A stretch of 18,152 bases of DNA, from positions 1 to 18,152 of the forward strand of contig JAVBRU010000122.1 in the NCBI GenBank assembly GCA_031547595.1, in the 5' to 3' direction. The translations under genes were made by a program, and so were the position numbers. This document shows positions 1 through 6,236 of this stretch, in pieces (within the stretch, counting starts at the first letter, position 1; every line of letters begins with the position of its first letter). The stretch is from JAVBRU01 sp031547595 (GTDB lineage Bacteria > Bacillota > Clostridia > Christensenellales > Aristaeellaceae). Under the pieces are notes generated by a model that searched no databases, had not been told where the DNA came from, and saw nothing but the letters and a program-made list of their open reading frames with translations.

Positions 1-32
1 CTATTTAGTTCGCCGTGGCGTGCCGATCCACT

Positions 33-70
33 GGCGGGGGGGGGCCCGCCCGGGCCTCCCCCCCCCCCCC
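33..70. other. G/C homopolymer block (possible hairpin or assembly artefact)
   Basis: A run of nine G (36-44) is followed by a short mixed GC stretch and a run of thirteen C (58-70). The two runs could pair as a very stable GC hairpin. It lies just upstream of the methyltransferase ribosome binding site, so no promoter for that gene can be recognised. Such long homopolymers are unusual against the rest of the window and are also a common place for read or assembly errors. I cannot tell which applies. Confidence 0.5.
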
Positions 71-92
71 GTTCCTACTTTTGGAGGTGACT

Positions 93-878
93 ATGGATTA
101 TTTGCAATCGTACTATGAGAACTATGACGAGGATGGCCGCCTGCTGTCCCGTCATGGGCAGGTGGAATACCTGACCACGATGAAGTATATCGACAGGCAC
201 CTGCACTCCGGTATGCGCATATTGGAGATTGGCGCGGGCACGGGGCGGTATTCCCACGCGCTGGCACGGAAGGGATATGCCGTGGACGCCGTGGAGCTGA
301 TGCAGCACAACATTGATATTTTTAGCAAAAGAACAACGCCCGGCGAAAATATTTCCATCCGGCAGGGCAACGCCATTGATCTGAGCTTTATTGATGATGC
401 GCAATACGACATGGTGCTGTTGCTGGGGCCGATGTATCATCTATACACGGAAGACGAGCAGAAAAAGGCGTTGACCGAAGCGCTGCGTGTGTTGAAACCG
501 GGCGGGCTGCTTTACACTGCCTATTGCATCAGCGATGCCACGATCTTTGATTTTGGTTTCCGGCGCGGCAATATTCATGATGTCCTTCAAAAGGGTTTGC
601 TGGATATCGAAACCTTCACGGCCAAATCCACGCCTGCCGAGGTGTTTCAGCTATACCGCCAGTCGGACGCAGTGCGCCTGATGGCAGAACTTCCGTGCCA
701 TCGCCTGCATTATGTGGGCACGGACATGTATACCAATTATATGCGCCAGACGGTGGACGAAATGGACGACGCCACATTTGACGTGTATCTCCAATACCAT
801 TTTTGCATTTGCGAGCGTGCCGATATGGTGGGGCTGACCCATCACAGCCTGGATATCGTGCAAAAAGATCAGCCTTGA
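93..878 (+). CDS. class I SAM-dependent methyltransferase
   Basis: A 261-residue protein with the Rossmann-like class I methyltransferase fold. Motif I is visible at about residues 43-54 (ILEIGAGTGRYS), the SAM-binding glycine loop. A later LLLGPMYHL stretch and LRVLKPGGLLY (the post-motif III strand/turn) fit the same family. The substrate cannot be read from the sequence; small molecule, protein or RNA are all possible. The start chosen is ATG 93, seven bases or less from a good TTGGAGGTG site; an in-frame extension back to base 15 would translate the G/C block into low-complexity Gly/Pro and is rejected. The protein is probably cytoplasmic: no signal peptide or membrane segment. It is followed by a separately promoted GNAT gene, so the two need not be one operon. 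Confidence 0.85.
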   Translation: MDYLQSYYENYDEDGRLLSRHGQVEYLTTMKYIDRHLHSGMRILEIGAGTGRYSHALARKGYAVDAVELMQHNIDIFSKRTTPGENISIRQGNAIDLSFIDDAQYDMVLLLGPMYHLYTEDEQKKALTEALRVLKPGGLLYTAYCISDATIFDFGFRRGNIHDVLQKGLLDIETFTAKSTPAEVFQLYRQSDAVRLMAELPCHRLHYVGTDMYTNYMRQTVDEMDDATFDVYLQYHFCICERADMVGLTHHSLDIVQKDQP

Positions 879-903
879 CAGGATATTTTCCCTATGGTAT
901 ACT
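875..903 (+). promoter_or_regulatory. sigma-A-type promoter for the leader ORF and GNAT gene
   Basis: TTGACA (875-880) and TATACT (898-903) are separated by exactly 17 bases, close to the ideal vegetative promoter. The -35 box overlaps the stop codon of the methyltransferase gene, so the GNAT transcript starts about 200 bases before its coding region and carries a leader. Confidence 0.8.
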
Positions 904-935
904 GCGTTCAATCTTTGGAAGGAGGCAAAAGCACG

Positions 936-1019
936 ATGCGTAAATGGCGCTCTATGCAACAGGAATATGAACAGATCGTGGCGATGAACGCGACGGGCTT
1001 TTGTTGTTGCATTCCATAA
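936..1019 (+). CDS. 27-residue upstream ORF with Cys-Cys-Cys near its end (candidate leader peptide)
   Basis: A short reading frame starts at ATG 936, ten bases after GGAAGGAGG (917-925), and ends at TAA 1017. The peptide begins MRKWRSMQQEYEQ and ends GFCCCIP; codons 23-25 (1002-1010) are three consecutive cysteine codons. It sits between a near-consensus promoter and an intrinsic terminator, ahead of the GNAT gene. This arrangement is typical of ribosome-mediated attenuation, where translation of the leader decides whether the terminator forms. I infer that role from position only. It could instead be a tiny independent peptide gene or chance. I know of no named homologue. Confidence 0.5.
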   Translation: MRKWRSMQQEYEQIVAMNATGFCCCIP

Positions 1020-1036
1020 GACCAAGCGTGTGGAAT
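1011..1036 (+). promoter_or_regulatory. leader hairpin overlapping the upstream ORF stop codon
   Basis: ATTCCA (1011-1016) can pair with TGGAAT (1031-1036) around a 14-base loop that contains the TAA stop of the upstream ORF. A ribosome on the last codons would cover the 5' arm. Separately, GGGCTTT (995-1001) can pair with AAAGTCC (1048-1054) inside the terminator 5' arm (one G-U pair), a possible antiterminator. Both are pairings read by eye. Confidence 0.35.
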
Positions 1037-1040
1037 AAGG

Positions 1041-1080
1041 AACGGCCAAAGTCCTGCAAAGCGGACATTGGCCGTTTTTT
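1041..1080 (+). terminator. intrinsic terminator / attenuator before the GNAT gene
   Basis: AACGGCCAA (1041-1049) pairs with TTGGCCGTT (1068-1076), with an inner GTCC/GGAC stem and an eight-base loop, followed by a T-run to 1080. It is a strong Rho-independent terminator placed between the promoter and the GNAT start at 1105, so readthrough must be controlled for the GNAT gene to be expressed from this promoter. Confidence 0.8.
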
Positions 1081-1104
1081 GATATATTGAAGGAGGGATG
1101 AACT

Positions 1105-1959
1105 GTGAAATTCACCGTATATACCGATGCCCAGGCATTTGCGGATGCCGTGTTGCCTGTGCTTTCGCAGCACGAGATTCAAAACGATCTGATCTATCAC
1201 AACATTCGGGGCGCGATAGCGAGTGAGGACACATCGGGCTATTGGATGGCCACTGTGCAGGATGCGGAGGGGTTGGTTCTGCTCTGCGCCATCCGCAAAC
1301 TCCCTATGCAGATGGTGATGTATGAGGCGGGGAATGTGCCAAATGACGCGGCACTTGCGTGCTTTGTGGACGGGATAATCGAAGATGGCACGGAGCTTAC
1401 GCTGGTGATGACCGAAAAAACGTTGGCAAAACGGCTGATTGACCTATACAGTACACGCACCGGCACAGCGTTTTCGCTGGAGGAAAGCCTGGTGATTTAT
1501 GCACTGGACGCGGTAAAACCCTTGACACTTCCGGCAGGGCAGTTTCGGCTGTTGGGGGAGAAGGACATGCATTTTTTGCCCTACTGGTTTGGGGATTTTG
1601 CGCCGGCGTGCGGCCTGGGGGAGTTCAGCCTGGAAACCGGGCTGAACCGCGCGGCATATTACACCGAAAAGGGCACAGCCTACGTGTGGCAGGATGATAT
1701 GCCGGTATCCATGGCCGCCTGTGCGCGCACCACGGAGCATTGTGCGTTTGTCAGCCAGGTGTACACGCCGCCGCAGTTCCGGGGCAAGGGCTATGCCGCC
1801 GCGTGTGTGTGGAACTTGACAAAAAAGCTGCTATCGGAGGGCTGGCCGCGCTGTGCGCTGTATGCCAACTGCGCCAATCCGTATTCCAATAGGGTATATC
1901 GAAAGATCGGGTATCAGGCGTTGTGTTATTTTGATAAATATCAGCAGATCAAGGCCTGA
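1105..1959 (+). CDS. GNAT family N-acetyltransferase
   Basis: A 284-residue protein. The C-terminal third carries the acetyl-CoA pyrophosphate-binding signature at residues 224-231 (QFRGKGYA), preceded by the beta-4 strand and followed by the NPYSNRVYRKIGY segment typical of the last helix and strand of the fold. The N-terminal 130 or so residues look like a degenerate second GNAT-like domain. It transfers an acetyl group from acetyl-CoA to an amine; the acceptor is unknown. The start is GTG 1105, eight bases after AGGAGG (1091-1096); the ATG at 1098 is out of frame. Expression appears to depend on readthrough of the terminator at 1041-1080, which would suit an inducible resistance or stress gene, but that is inference. 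Confidence 0.85.
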   Translation: MKFTVYTDAQAFADAVLPVLSQHEIQNDLIYHNIRGAIASEDTSGYWMATVQDAEGLVLLCAIRKLPMQMVMYEAGNVPNDAALACFVDGIIEDGTELTLVMTEKTLAKRLIDLYSTRTGTAFSLEESLVIYALDAVKPLTLPAGQFRLLGEKDMHFLPYWFGDFAPACGLGEFSLETGLNRAAYYTEKGTAYVWQDDMPVSMAACARTTEHCAFVSQVYTPPQFRGKGYAAACVWNLTKKLLSEGWPRCALYANCANPYSNRVYRKIGYQALCYFDKYQQIKA

Positions 1960-1976
1960 AAATCCAACAAAATTCG

Positions 1977-2005
1977 TTGACAAACAAGGGCGTTTGTGGT
2001 ATTCT
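1977..2005 (+). promoter_or_regulatory. sigma-A-type promoter of the rplU operon
   Basis: TTGACA (1977-1982) and TATTCT (2000-2005) are 17 bases apart. Transcription would begin near 2012, right at the 5' side of the L21 leader structure. Confidence 0.8.
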
Positions 2006-2010
2006 ACCTC

Positions 2011-2080
2011 GGTAAGCCGCTCGGGAGAGGCTCCTTAACGCGCATTGCGCGGCCTCATGGCTGAAAACGCTATCCTTACC
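2011..2080 (+). promoter_or_regulatory. ribosomal protein L21 leader RNA
   Basis: GGTAAG at 2011 pairs with CTTACC ending at 2080, closing a multi-branched structure. Inside are AGCC/GGCT, CGCGC-ATT-GCGCG and GCC/GGC hairpins. A structured leader in front of rplU is the known L21 leader family of Firmicutes, in which free L21 is thought to repress its own operon by binding the mRNA. Family assignment is from position and overall architecture; I could not run a covariance model. Confidence 0.65.
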
Positions 2081-2122
2081 TTCGGACAAGTCCCGGCGAG
2101 CAATGAAAAGGAGGTGCTGCCC

Positions 2123-2428
2123 ATGTATGCTATTATCGCAACCGGCGGCAAACAGTACCGTGTATCCGAGGGGGATACCATCTATATCGAGAAACTCGAT
2201 AACGAAGTTGGCGACATCGTTTCCTTCCCTGTCCTGATGCTGTCTGGCGAGACCATCGAAGTAGGCAACCCCTATATCGACGGCTCCACAGTCACTGGCA
2301 AAGTGCTTCAACAAGGCAAGGGCGAGAAGATTATCATCTTCAAGTACAAGAGCAAAAAGAATTACCGCCGCAAGGCCGGTCACCGCCAGCCCTTCACCAA
2401 GGTTGAAATCACCGGCGTTCATGCCTAA
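2123..2428 (+). CDS. rplU: 50S ribosomal protein L21
   Basis: A 101-residue protein starting MYAIIATGGKQYRV, the diagnostic L21 N-terminus, with the basic KYKSKKNYRRKAGHRQ segment that contacts 23S rRNA near the C-terminus. Length is normal for bacterial L21. The start is ATG 2123, after AAAGGAGGTG (2108-2116). An in-frame ATG at 2057 lies inside the leader RNA structure, has no ribosome binding site and is rejected. First gene of the operon with prp and rpmA, likely autoregulated through the leader at 2011-2080. Confidence 0.97.
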   Translation: MYAIIATGGKQYRVSEGDTIYIEKLDNEVGDIVSFPVLMLSGETIEVGNPYIDGSTVTGKVLQQGKGEKIIIFKYKSKKNYRRKAGHRQPFTKVEITGVHA

Positions 2429-2743
2429 ATGACGCGGGTCACATTGCTGACACAGGGGGGCAGCATACGCGGGTTTGAGTGCACCGGGCACGCAGGCTTT
2501 GCGGATGCCGGGGCAGACATCGTCTGCGCCGCCATATCGGTGCTCACCACCACCTGTGCCAATGCCCTGGAAAGCGTGGCAGGCATCGCGCCTGTGGTGG
2601 ATGTGTCGGACGGCAGCATGCGGGTGATGCTCCCGCCAGATGAGGATGGCCGCGACGCGCAGGTGATTCTGCGCACGATGAAGCAGGGGCTGACAGACAT
2701 TGCGCAGCAGTACCCCCGGCATCTGCGGCTCGCCGAAAATTAA
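2429..2743 (+). CDS. prp: ribosomal-processing cysteine protease Prp
   Basis: A 104-residue protein of the Prp (YsxB) family. The catalytic pair is visible as His21 in GHAGFA and Cys33 in DIVCAAIS, at the positions expected from the Staphylococcus enzyme (His22/Cys34). Prp removes the N-terminal prepeptide of ribosomal protein L27, a step essential for ribosome assembly in those Firmicutes where it has been studied. Its ATG follows the rplU stop with no gap and has no clear ribosome binding site of its own, so it is probably translated by coupling to rplU, which keeps it low. The substrate gene rpmA is immediately downstream. Confidence 0.93.
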   Translation: MTRVTLLTQGGSIRGFECTGHAGFADAGADIVCAAISVLTTTCANALESVAGIAPVVDVSDGSMRVMLPPDEDGRDAQVILRTMKQGLTDIAQQYPRHLRLAEN

Positions 2744-2771
2744 GCACTTCACAATTATGGAGGGAAATACA

Positions 2772-3062
2772 ATGTTGAAACTGAATCTGCAGATGTTCGC
2801 TCATAAAAAAGGTATGGGTACCACCCGTAACGGCCGCGACAGCAACGCACAGCGCCTGGGCGTGAAGCGTGCTGACGGTCAGTTCGTACTGGCAGGCAAC
2901 ATCTTGGTCCGTCAGCGCGGCACCAAGATGCATCCCGGCCTCAACGTTGGCATCGGCAAGGATGACACCTTGTTGGCCAAGGCTGACGGGATCGTGCGTT
3001 TCGAGCGCAAATGGAAGTTTGACAAACAGGTCAGCATCCATCCCGTCGAAGCCGCGCAGTAA
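2772..3062 (+). CDS. rpmA: 50S ribosomal protein L27 with Prp-cleaved prepeptide
   Basis: A 96-residue L27. It starts with the Firmicutes prepeptide MLKLNLQMF followed by AHKKGMG; by analogy with Staphylococcus, Prp cuts after the Phe so that mature L27 begins AHKKG, the flexible tail that reaches the peptidyl transferase centre. The body (NGRDSNAQRLGVK, GTKMHPGLNVG) is canonical. The ribosome binding site is GGAGGG (2759-2764). In Bacillus obgE follows rpmA; here a terminator-like hairpin and a Nudix gene follow instead, so the operon stops at three genes. Confidence 0.97.
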   Translation: MLKLNLQMFAHKKGMGTTRNGRDSNAQRLGVKRADGQFVLAGNILVRQRGTKMHPGLNVGIGKDDTLLAKADGIVRFERKWKFDKQVSIHPVEAAQ

Positions 3063-3078
3063 TTGTATACTGTTTGTG

Positions 3079-3117
3079 CACCTGCCGCAGAGTTTCTGGG
3101 GCAGGTGTTTCGCTTTA
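3079..3117 (+). terminator. probable terminator of the rplU-prp-rpmA operon
   Basis: CACCTGCC (3079-3086) pairs with GGCAGGTG (3100-3107), with an inner CAGA/TCTG stem, followed by an interrupted T-rich stretch (TTTCGCTTT). The broken T-run suggests incomplete termination, so some readthrough into the Nudix gene is possible. I see no convincing separate promoter for that gene. Confidence 0.6.
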
Positions 3118-3130
3118 AGGAGGATATGGA

Positions 3131-3616
3131 ATGGGTTACGTGCAGGACATCCGGCAGAAGATCGGGCATGACCGGCTGATGATTGTAGGCGCGGGCGTGC
3201 CTGTGCACAAGGATGGAAAGCTGCTGCTGCAGCGGCGCGCCGATGACGGAACCTGGGCCGATCATGGCGGCTGTGTGGAGATTGGCGAGAGCGTTGAGGA
3301 CGCCGCGCGGCGGGAGCTTCGTGAGGAAACCGGGCTTATCGCGGGAGAACTGACATTGCTGGGCGTGTTCTCTGGCGAAGACATGCTGCATACCTATCCC
3401 AATGGCGATCTGGCGGCGATTGTGAGCGTGCTGTTCCTGTGCGAGGATTTCACCGGCGAGCTGTGCCCGCAAACGGAGGAAGTGCGCGATTTGCAGTGGT
3501 TCCCCCTTGATGCGTTGCCCGTTCCCTTTGCGCCCACCGATCAGCCGGGGCTGAACGCATGCCTGAAATACCTGAAGGATCGAAAGGAGAGAGAACGTGC
3601 AAGCGATTGTGTATGA
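3131..3616 (+). CDS. NUDIX hydrolase
   Basis: A 161-residue protein with a perfect Nudix box: Gly47, Glu53, then Arg61-Glu62-Leu-x-Glu65-Glu66-x-Gly68-Leu69, fitting G-x5-E-x7-REUxEExGU. This helix-loop-helix binds the metal and hydrolyses a nucleoside diphosphate linked to another group. The substrate (oxidised nucleotide, sugar nucleotide, other) cannot be told from the box. The chosen start ATG 3131 follows AAGGAGGA (3117-3124); the ATG at 3126 is out of frame. The 3' end overlaps the start of the flavodoxin-like gene by 20 bases, so the two are translationally linked. Confidence 0.92.
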   Translation: MGYVQDIRQKIGHDRLMIVGAGVPVHKDGKLLLQRRADDGTWADHGGCVEIGESVEDAARRELREETGLIAGELTLLGVFSGEDMLHTYPNGDLAAIVSVLFLCEDFTGELCPQTEEVRDLQWFPLDALPVPFAPTDQPGLNACLKYLKDRKERERASDCV

Positions 3617-4097
3617 ATCAAACACCGGATATACCAAACAGTATGCCAAAATGCTGTCTAAGAAGACAGGACTGCCGGCCTATTCCCTGAAAGACGCGCA
3701 GCAAAAACTGAATCCAGGCACATCCGTGTTCTTTATGGGCTGGCTGATGGGCGGCATGGTGCAGGGCGTCAAGAAAGCGAAAAAGTGCTTTGATGTGCGG
3801 GGCGTTTGCGGTGTGGGCACCGGCGCAGCCAGCGACGAGACGCTAAAGGGGATGATGCAGGGCTGCGGCACGGGCAAGGACAACACCTTCCACCTGCAGG
3901 GCGGCTTTGATATGAACAAGCTACGCGGCATGTATAAGCTGCTCATGAAAATCATGGTGAAGCCGCTGGTGCGCGAAATTGAGAAAAAAGAGAACAAGAC
4001 ATCGGAGGATTTGAAGGCCATTGCGATGCTGAAAAAGGGCGGCAGCAATGTGAGCGAAGAAAACCTCTCTGCTATTCTTGCTTGGTTCAATAAATAA
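3597..4097 (+). CDS. flavodoxin-domain protein
   Basis: A 166-residue protein. Residues 7-14 (ESNTGYTK) resemble the flavodoxin phosphate-binding loop (S/T-x-T-G-x-T), and the early beta-alpha pattern with a GWLMGGMVQG turn fits an FMN-binding flavodoxin-like fold. Such proteins carry electrons or act as small redox partners; partner unknown. The second half (MYKLLMKIMVKPLVREIEKKEN) is less typical and may form a helical addition. Start: GTG 3597, after AAAGGAGAGA, inside the end of the Nudix gene. Twenty-seven bases separate it from the DUF554 gene. Confidence 0.75.
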   Translation: MQAIVYESNTGYTKQYAKMLSKKTGLPAYSLKDAQQKLNPGTSVFFMGWLMGGMVQGVKKAKKCFDVRGVCGVGTGAASDETLKGMMQGCGTGKDNTFHLQGGFDMNKLRGMYKLLMKIMVKPLVREIEKKENKTSEDLKAIAMLKKGGSNVSEENLSAILAWFNK

Positions 4098-4124
4098 TTA
4101 CAAACGAAAAAGGGATTATAAAGC

Positions 4125-4805
4125 ATGTTAGGTACATTGGTCAATGTGGGTGCGGTGCTGCTAGGCTCGTTGCTGGGGTGCTTGCTGAAAAAAGGTTTGC
4201 CGGAGCGGCTGCGCACGGTGATGATGCAGGGCCTCGGGCTTTGCGTGCTGTTGATTGGCATCAAGGGCGCGACCCAGACCCCGGACATGATGGGCGTCAT
4301 CCTGTCGATGGTGATTGGCGCGCTGATAGGCGTGGCGCTGCGCATTGAGCAGCGGCTGGACGGCCTTGGCAAGGCGCTGGAGAAGAAGCTGGACAAGAGC
4401 GGCAGCAGCGATGTGGGCAAGGGCTTTGTGACGGCGTCTTTGATTTTTTGCGTGGGCGCGATGGCCATTGTGGGCGCGATGGATTCCGGGCTTCGGGGCG
4501 ATCATTCCACGCTGCTGGCAAAGTCGCTACTGGACGGCGTGACGTCGCTGATTCTTGCCAGCACGCTGGGCGCGGGGGTCGCGCTGTCGGCGGTGTCGGT
4601 GCTGGTATACCAGGGCGCGATTGTGCTGCTATCCCGCGTGGTGTCGCCGTACCTCACAGAAGCCGTGATCGCTCAAATGAGTGCGGTGGGCGGGCTGTTG
4701 ATCGTGGGCATTGGCTACAACATGCTCACAGACAAGCATTTGGCGGTGGGGGATTTGCTGCCTGCGATCTTCCTGCCCATATTGCTAACGCCGCTATTGG
4801 GATGA
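4125..4805 (+). CDS. DUF554 family membrane protein
   Basis: A 226-residue very hydrophobic protein matching the DUF554 family (Bacillus YdfK / E. coli YqgA type). It begins MLGTLVNVGAVLLGSLLG, characteristic of the family, and continues with six or seven predicted transmembrane segments, including MGVILSMVIGALIG, the SLIFCVGAMAIVGAMDSGLRGD block and a C-terminal LLPAIFLPILLTPLLG. Function is not established; it is presumed to be an inner-membrane channel or transporter. The ribosome binding site is weak (AAGGGA). Its stop overlaps the start of the next gene as ATGA. Confidence 0.88.
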   Translation: MLGTLVNVGAVLLGSLLGCLLKKGLPERLRTVMMQGLGLCVLLIGIKGATQTPDMMGVILSMVIGALIGVALRIEQRLDGLGKALEKKLDKSGSSDVGKGFVTASLIFCVGAMAIVGAMDSGLRGDHSTLLAKSLLDGVTSLILASTLGAGVALSAVSVLVYQGAIVLLSRVVSPYLTEAVIAQMSAVGGLLIVGIGYNMLTDKHLAVGDLLPAIFLPILLTPLLG

Positions 4806-5245
4806 GAATACTGATTGAAAAGCAAAAAAGGCAACTGACGGTGCTTCGCGGGGCCAAGACTGTATTCGCTTGCCCCATAGCGCTAGGCAGCGTACCGACA
4901 GGGCATAAGCGCCGGGAGGGGGATGGAAAAACCCCCGAGGGCGCTTATTTTGTTTGCCTGAAGCGCGAAACAGGCAAATACGGCAAAGCGCTGGGCATCA
5001 GCTATCCGTCTTATCAGGATGCTGTGCAGGGCGGCCTTTCTGTCGAAGTGCTGCGCTTGTTCGAACAAGCAGAGATGGGCAAAAAAAGACCGCCCTGGGG
5101 CACAGCCCTGGGCGGCGAGATTTATATCCATGGGGGAGGCACGCATGCCGATTGGACGGCGGGATGCATCGCGCTATCCGATACGGACATGGCGGAATTG
5201 TTTGCGCTGATCGGTGAGGGCGATGACGTCTTGATTATTCCTTAG
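4802..5245 (+). CDS. short YkuD-type L,D-transpeptidase-like protein, no visible export signal
   Basis: A 147-residue protein consisting of little more than a YkuD catalytic domain. The key residues are in IYIHGGG (His110) and TAGCIALS (Cys122), matching the family HxGG...xGC signature. The family cross-links peptidoglycan through 3-3 bonds or attaches proteins to it using the active-site Cys. The start ATG 4802 overlaps the DUF554 stop by four bases, so it is translationally coupled. The N-terminus (MRILIEKQKRQLTVLRG) is polar and charged, with no signal peptide or anchor, which is odd for a wall enzyme. Extending the frame upstream only overlaps the DUF554 gene. Its 3' end overlaps the convergent VanW gene by eleven bases. 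Confidence 0.8.
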   Translation: MRILIEKQKRQLTVLRGAKTVFACPIALGSVPTGHKRREGDGKTPEGAYFVCLKRETGKYGKALGISYPSYQDAVQGGLSVEVLRLFEQAEMGKKRPPWGTALGGEIYIHGGGTHADWTAGCIALSDTDMAELFALIGEGDDVLIIP

Positions 5246-6236
5246 TGCGGTAAATGGCGATATACAGCGCGCCGTCCTGCGCATGGGCATCAATCTTGAT
5301 GGCAAAGGGATAATCGTTGCGGAAGCGGAAGTTGATGGTTTCGGTGCCAACTGCGGCATCTACGCCGTGGGGCAGATAGGTGGCGCCGGCAGGGCCGTGT
5401 GCGCGGCGCTGCAGCACTGTAAGGCCAGGCAGCTGCAATACCGCGTTGTACAATGTGCTTGACACCTGGCAGGTGCCGCCGCCATAGCTTAGCGAGGTGC
5501 CGCCGTCCACCAGCACAATGGCCGGTTTATAGCCGCTGGCGGCGCTGTAGGGGCCGATATCGCGGTTGAAATTGAGGTTATCGCCAAACTGCAGTGTCAT
5601 GCGCTCCAGCCGCTCGCCGCCTACGCGCAGGTTCTCCATGCGGCCGAGGTTGGCCTCGTCGGTGGTGATTTTGTAGAAGGACACATACGCGGCGAGGGGC
5701 GTTTCTGCCCCCACGGCGTTCAAATCGCTGGCCACGGGCAGGATTTCGGTGAGGTGCCGGGTGTCGATATACCCGTACTGGCGGTGGTAGATCAGCTTGC
5801 CATAGCCGTCTTCAAACCCGATAAAGGCCACCCGCGCACCAGCGTGCAGGGTGATCAGCGTATCGCCGCCACCAGCTGCGCTGGTGACAGGGGCATCTGC
5901 TGCCGCAATGGTGGCGATGTAGGTGTGTTTCTCTACGCCATAAGGCGGGGTGGTGGTGCTGTTGAGAGGGGAGGCCTCCTCCACGCAGGAGCGGCGGGCA
6001 TAGCCCGTCACGCCATTATAGGTGATCAGCGCCCAGCAAGGATCCGTCCAGCGAAGGGTGATGCGCTTGCCTACCGGCACATAGCCCACGCGGGTCTGGC
6101 CATCCGGCTCCGCATACAGGGTGAAGTCCACCCGTGCGCGCGCAGTGTACAATTCCGGCGGCAAATCCTCTGCCAGTGCCGTGCAAAGGGGCAAAAGGAT
6201 CAGCACGCACAGCAGCGTGGCAAGCAGCTTTTTCAT
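5235..6236 (-). CDS. secreted SH3-like / VanW domain protein (copy A)
   Basis: A 333-residue protein. Residues 1-22 form a signal peptide (MKKLLATLLCVLILLPL) ending ALA before EDL. Two SH3-like segments follow (about 30-85, ending in a NGVTGYARR strand, and about 110-165, with GYGKLIYHRQYGYID). The C-terminal half is a VanW domain: LNFNRDIGPYS, the GGGTCQVSSTLYNAVLQ signature, the HGPAGATYLPHG stretch and a final NDYPFAIKI strand. VanW is named from a vancomycin-resistance cluster but its biochemical role is unknown; the SH3-like parts usually bind cell wall. It follows copy B with an ATGA overlap on the minus strand, so they form one transcription unit. Confidence 0.88.
   Translation of the reverse strand: MKKLLATLLCVLILLPLCTALAEDLPPELYTARARVDFTLYAEPDGQTRVGYVPVGKRITLRWTDPCWALITYNGVTGYARRSCVEEASPLNSTTTPPYGVEKHTYIATIAAADAPVTSAAGGGDTLITLHAGARVAFIGFEDGYGKLIYHRQYGYIDTRHLTEILPVASDLNAVGAETPLAAYVSFYKITTDEANLGRMENLRVGGERLERMTLQFGDNLNFNRDIGPYSAASGYKPAIVLVDGGTSLSYGGGTCQVSSTLYNAVLQLPGLTVLQRRAHGPAGATYLPHGVDAAVGTETINFRFRNDYPFAIKIDAHAQDGALYIAIYRTKE

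Noticed and set aside
3019..3071. Promoter for the Nudix gene from TTGACA (3019-3024) and TATACT (3066-3071)
   Set aside because: The spacing is 41 bases, far from the 16-18 needed, and no other -35 box is at the right distance.
4448..4801. Long N-terminal extension of the short YkuD protein
   Set aside because: The extra part lies entirely within the DUF554 gene in another frame and is Arg/Gly-rich with no family features, as expected of a shadow frame.
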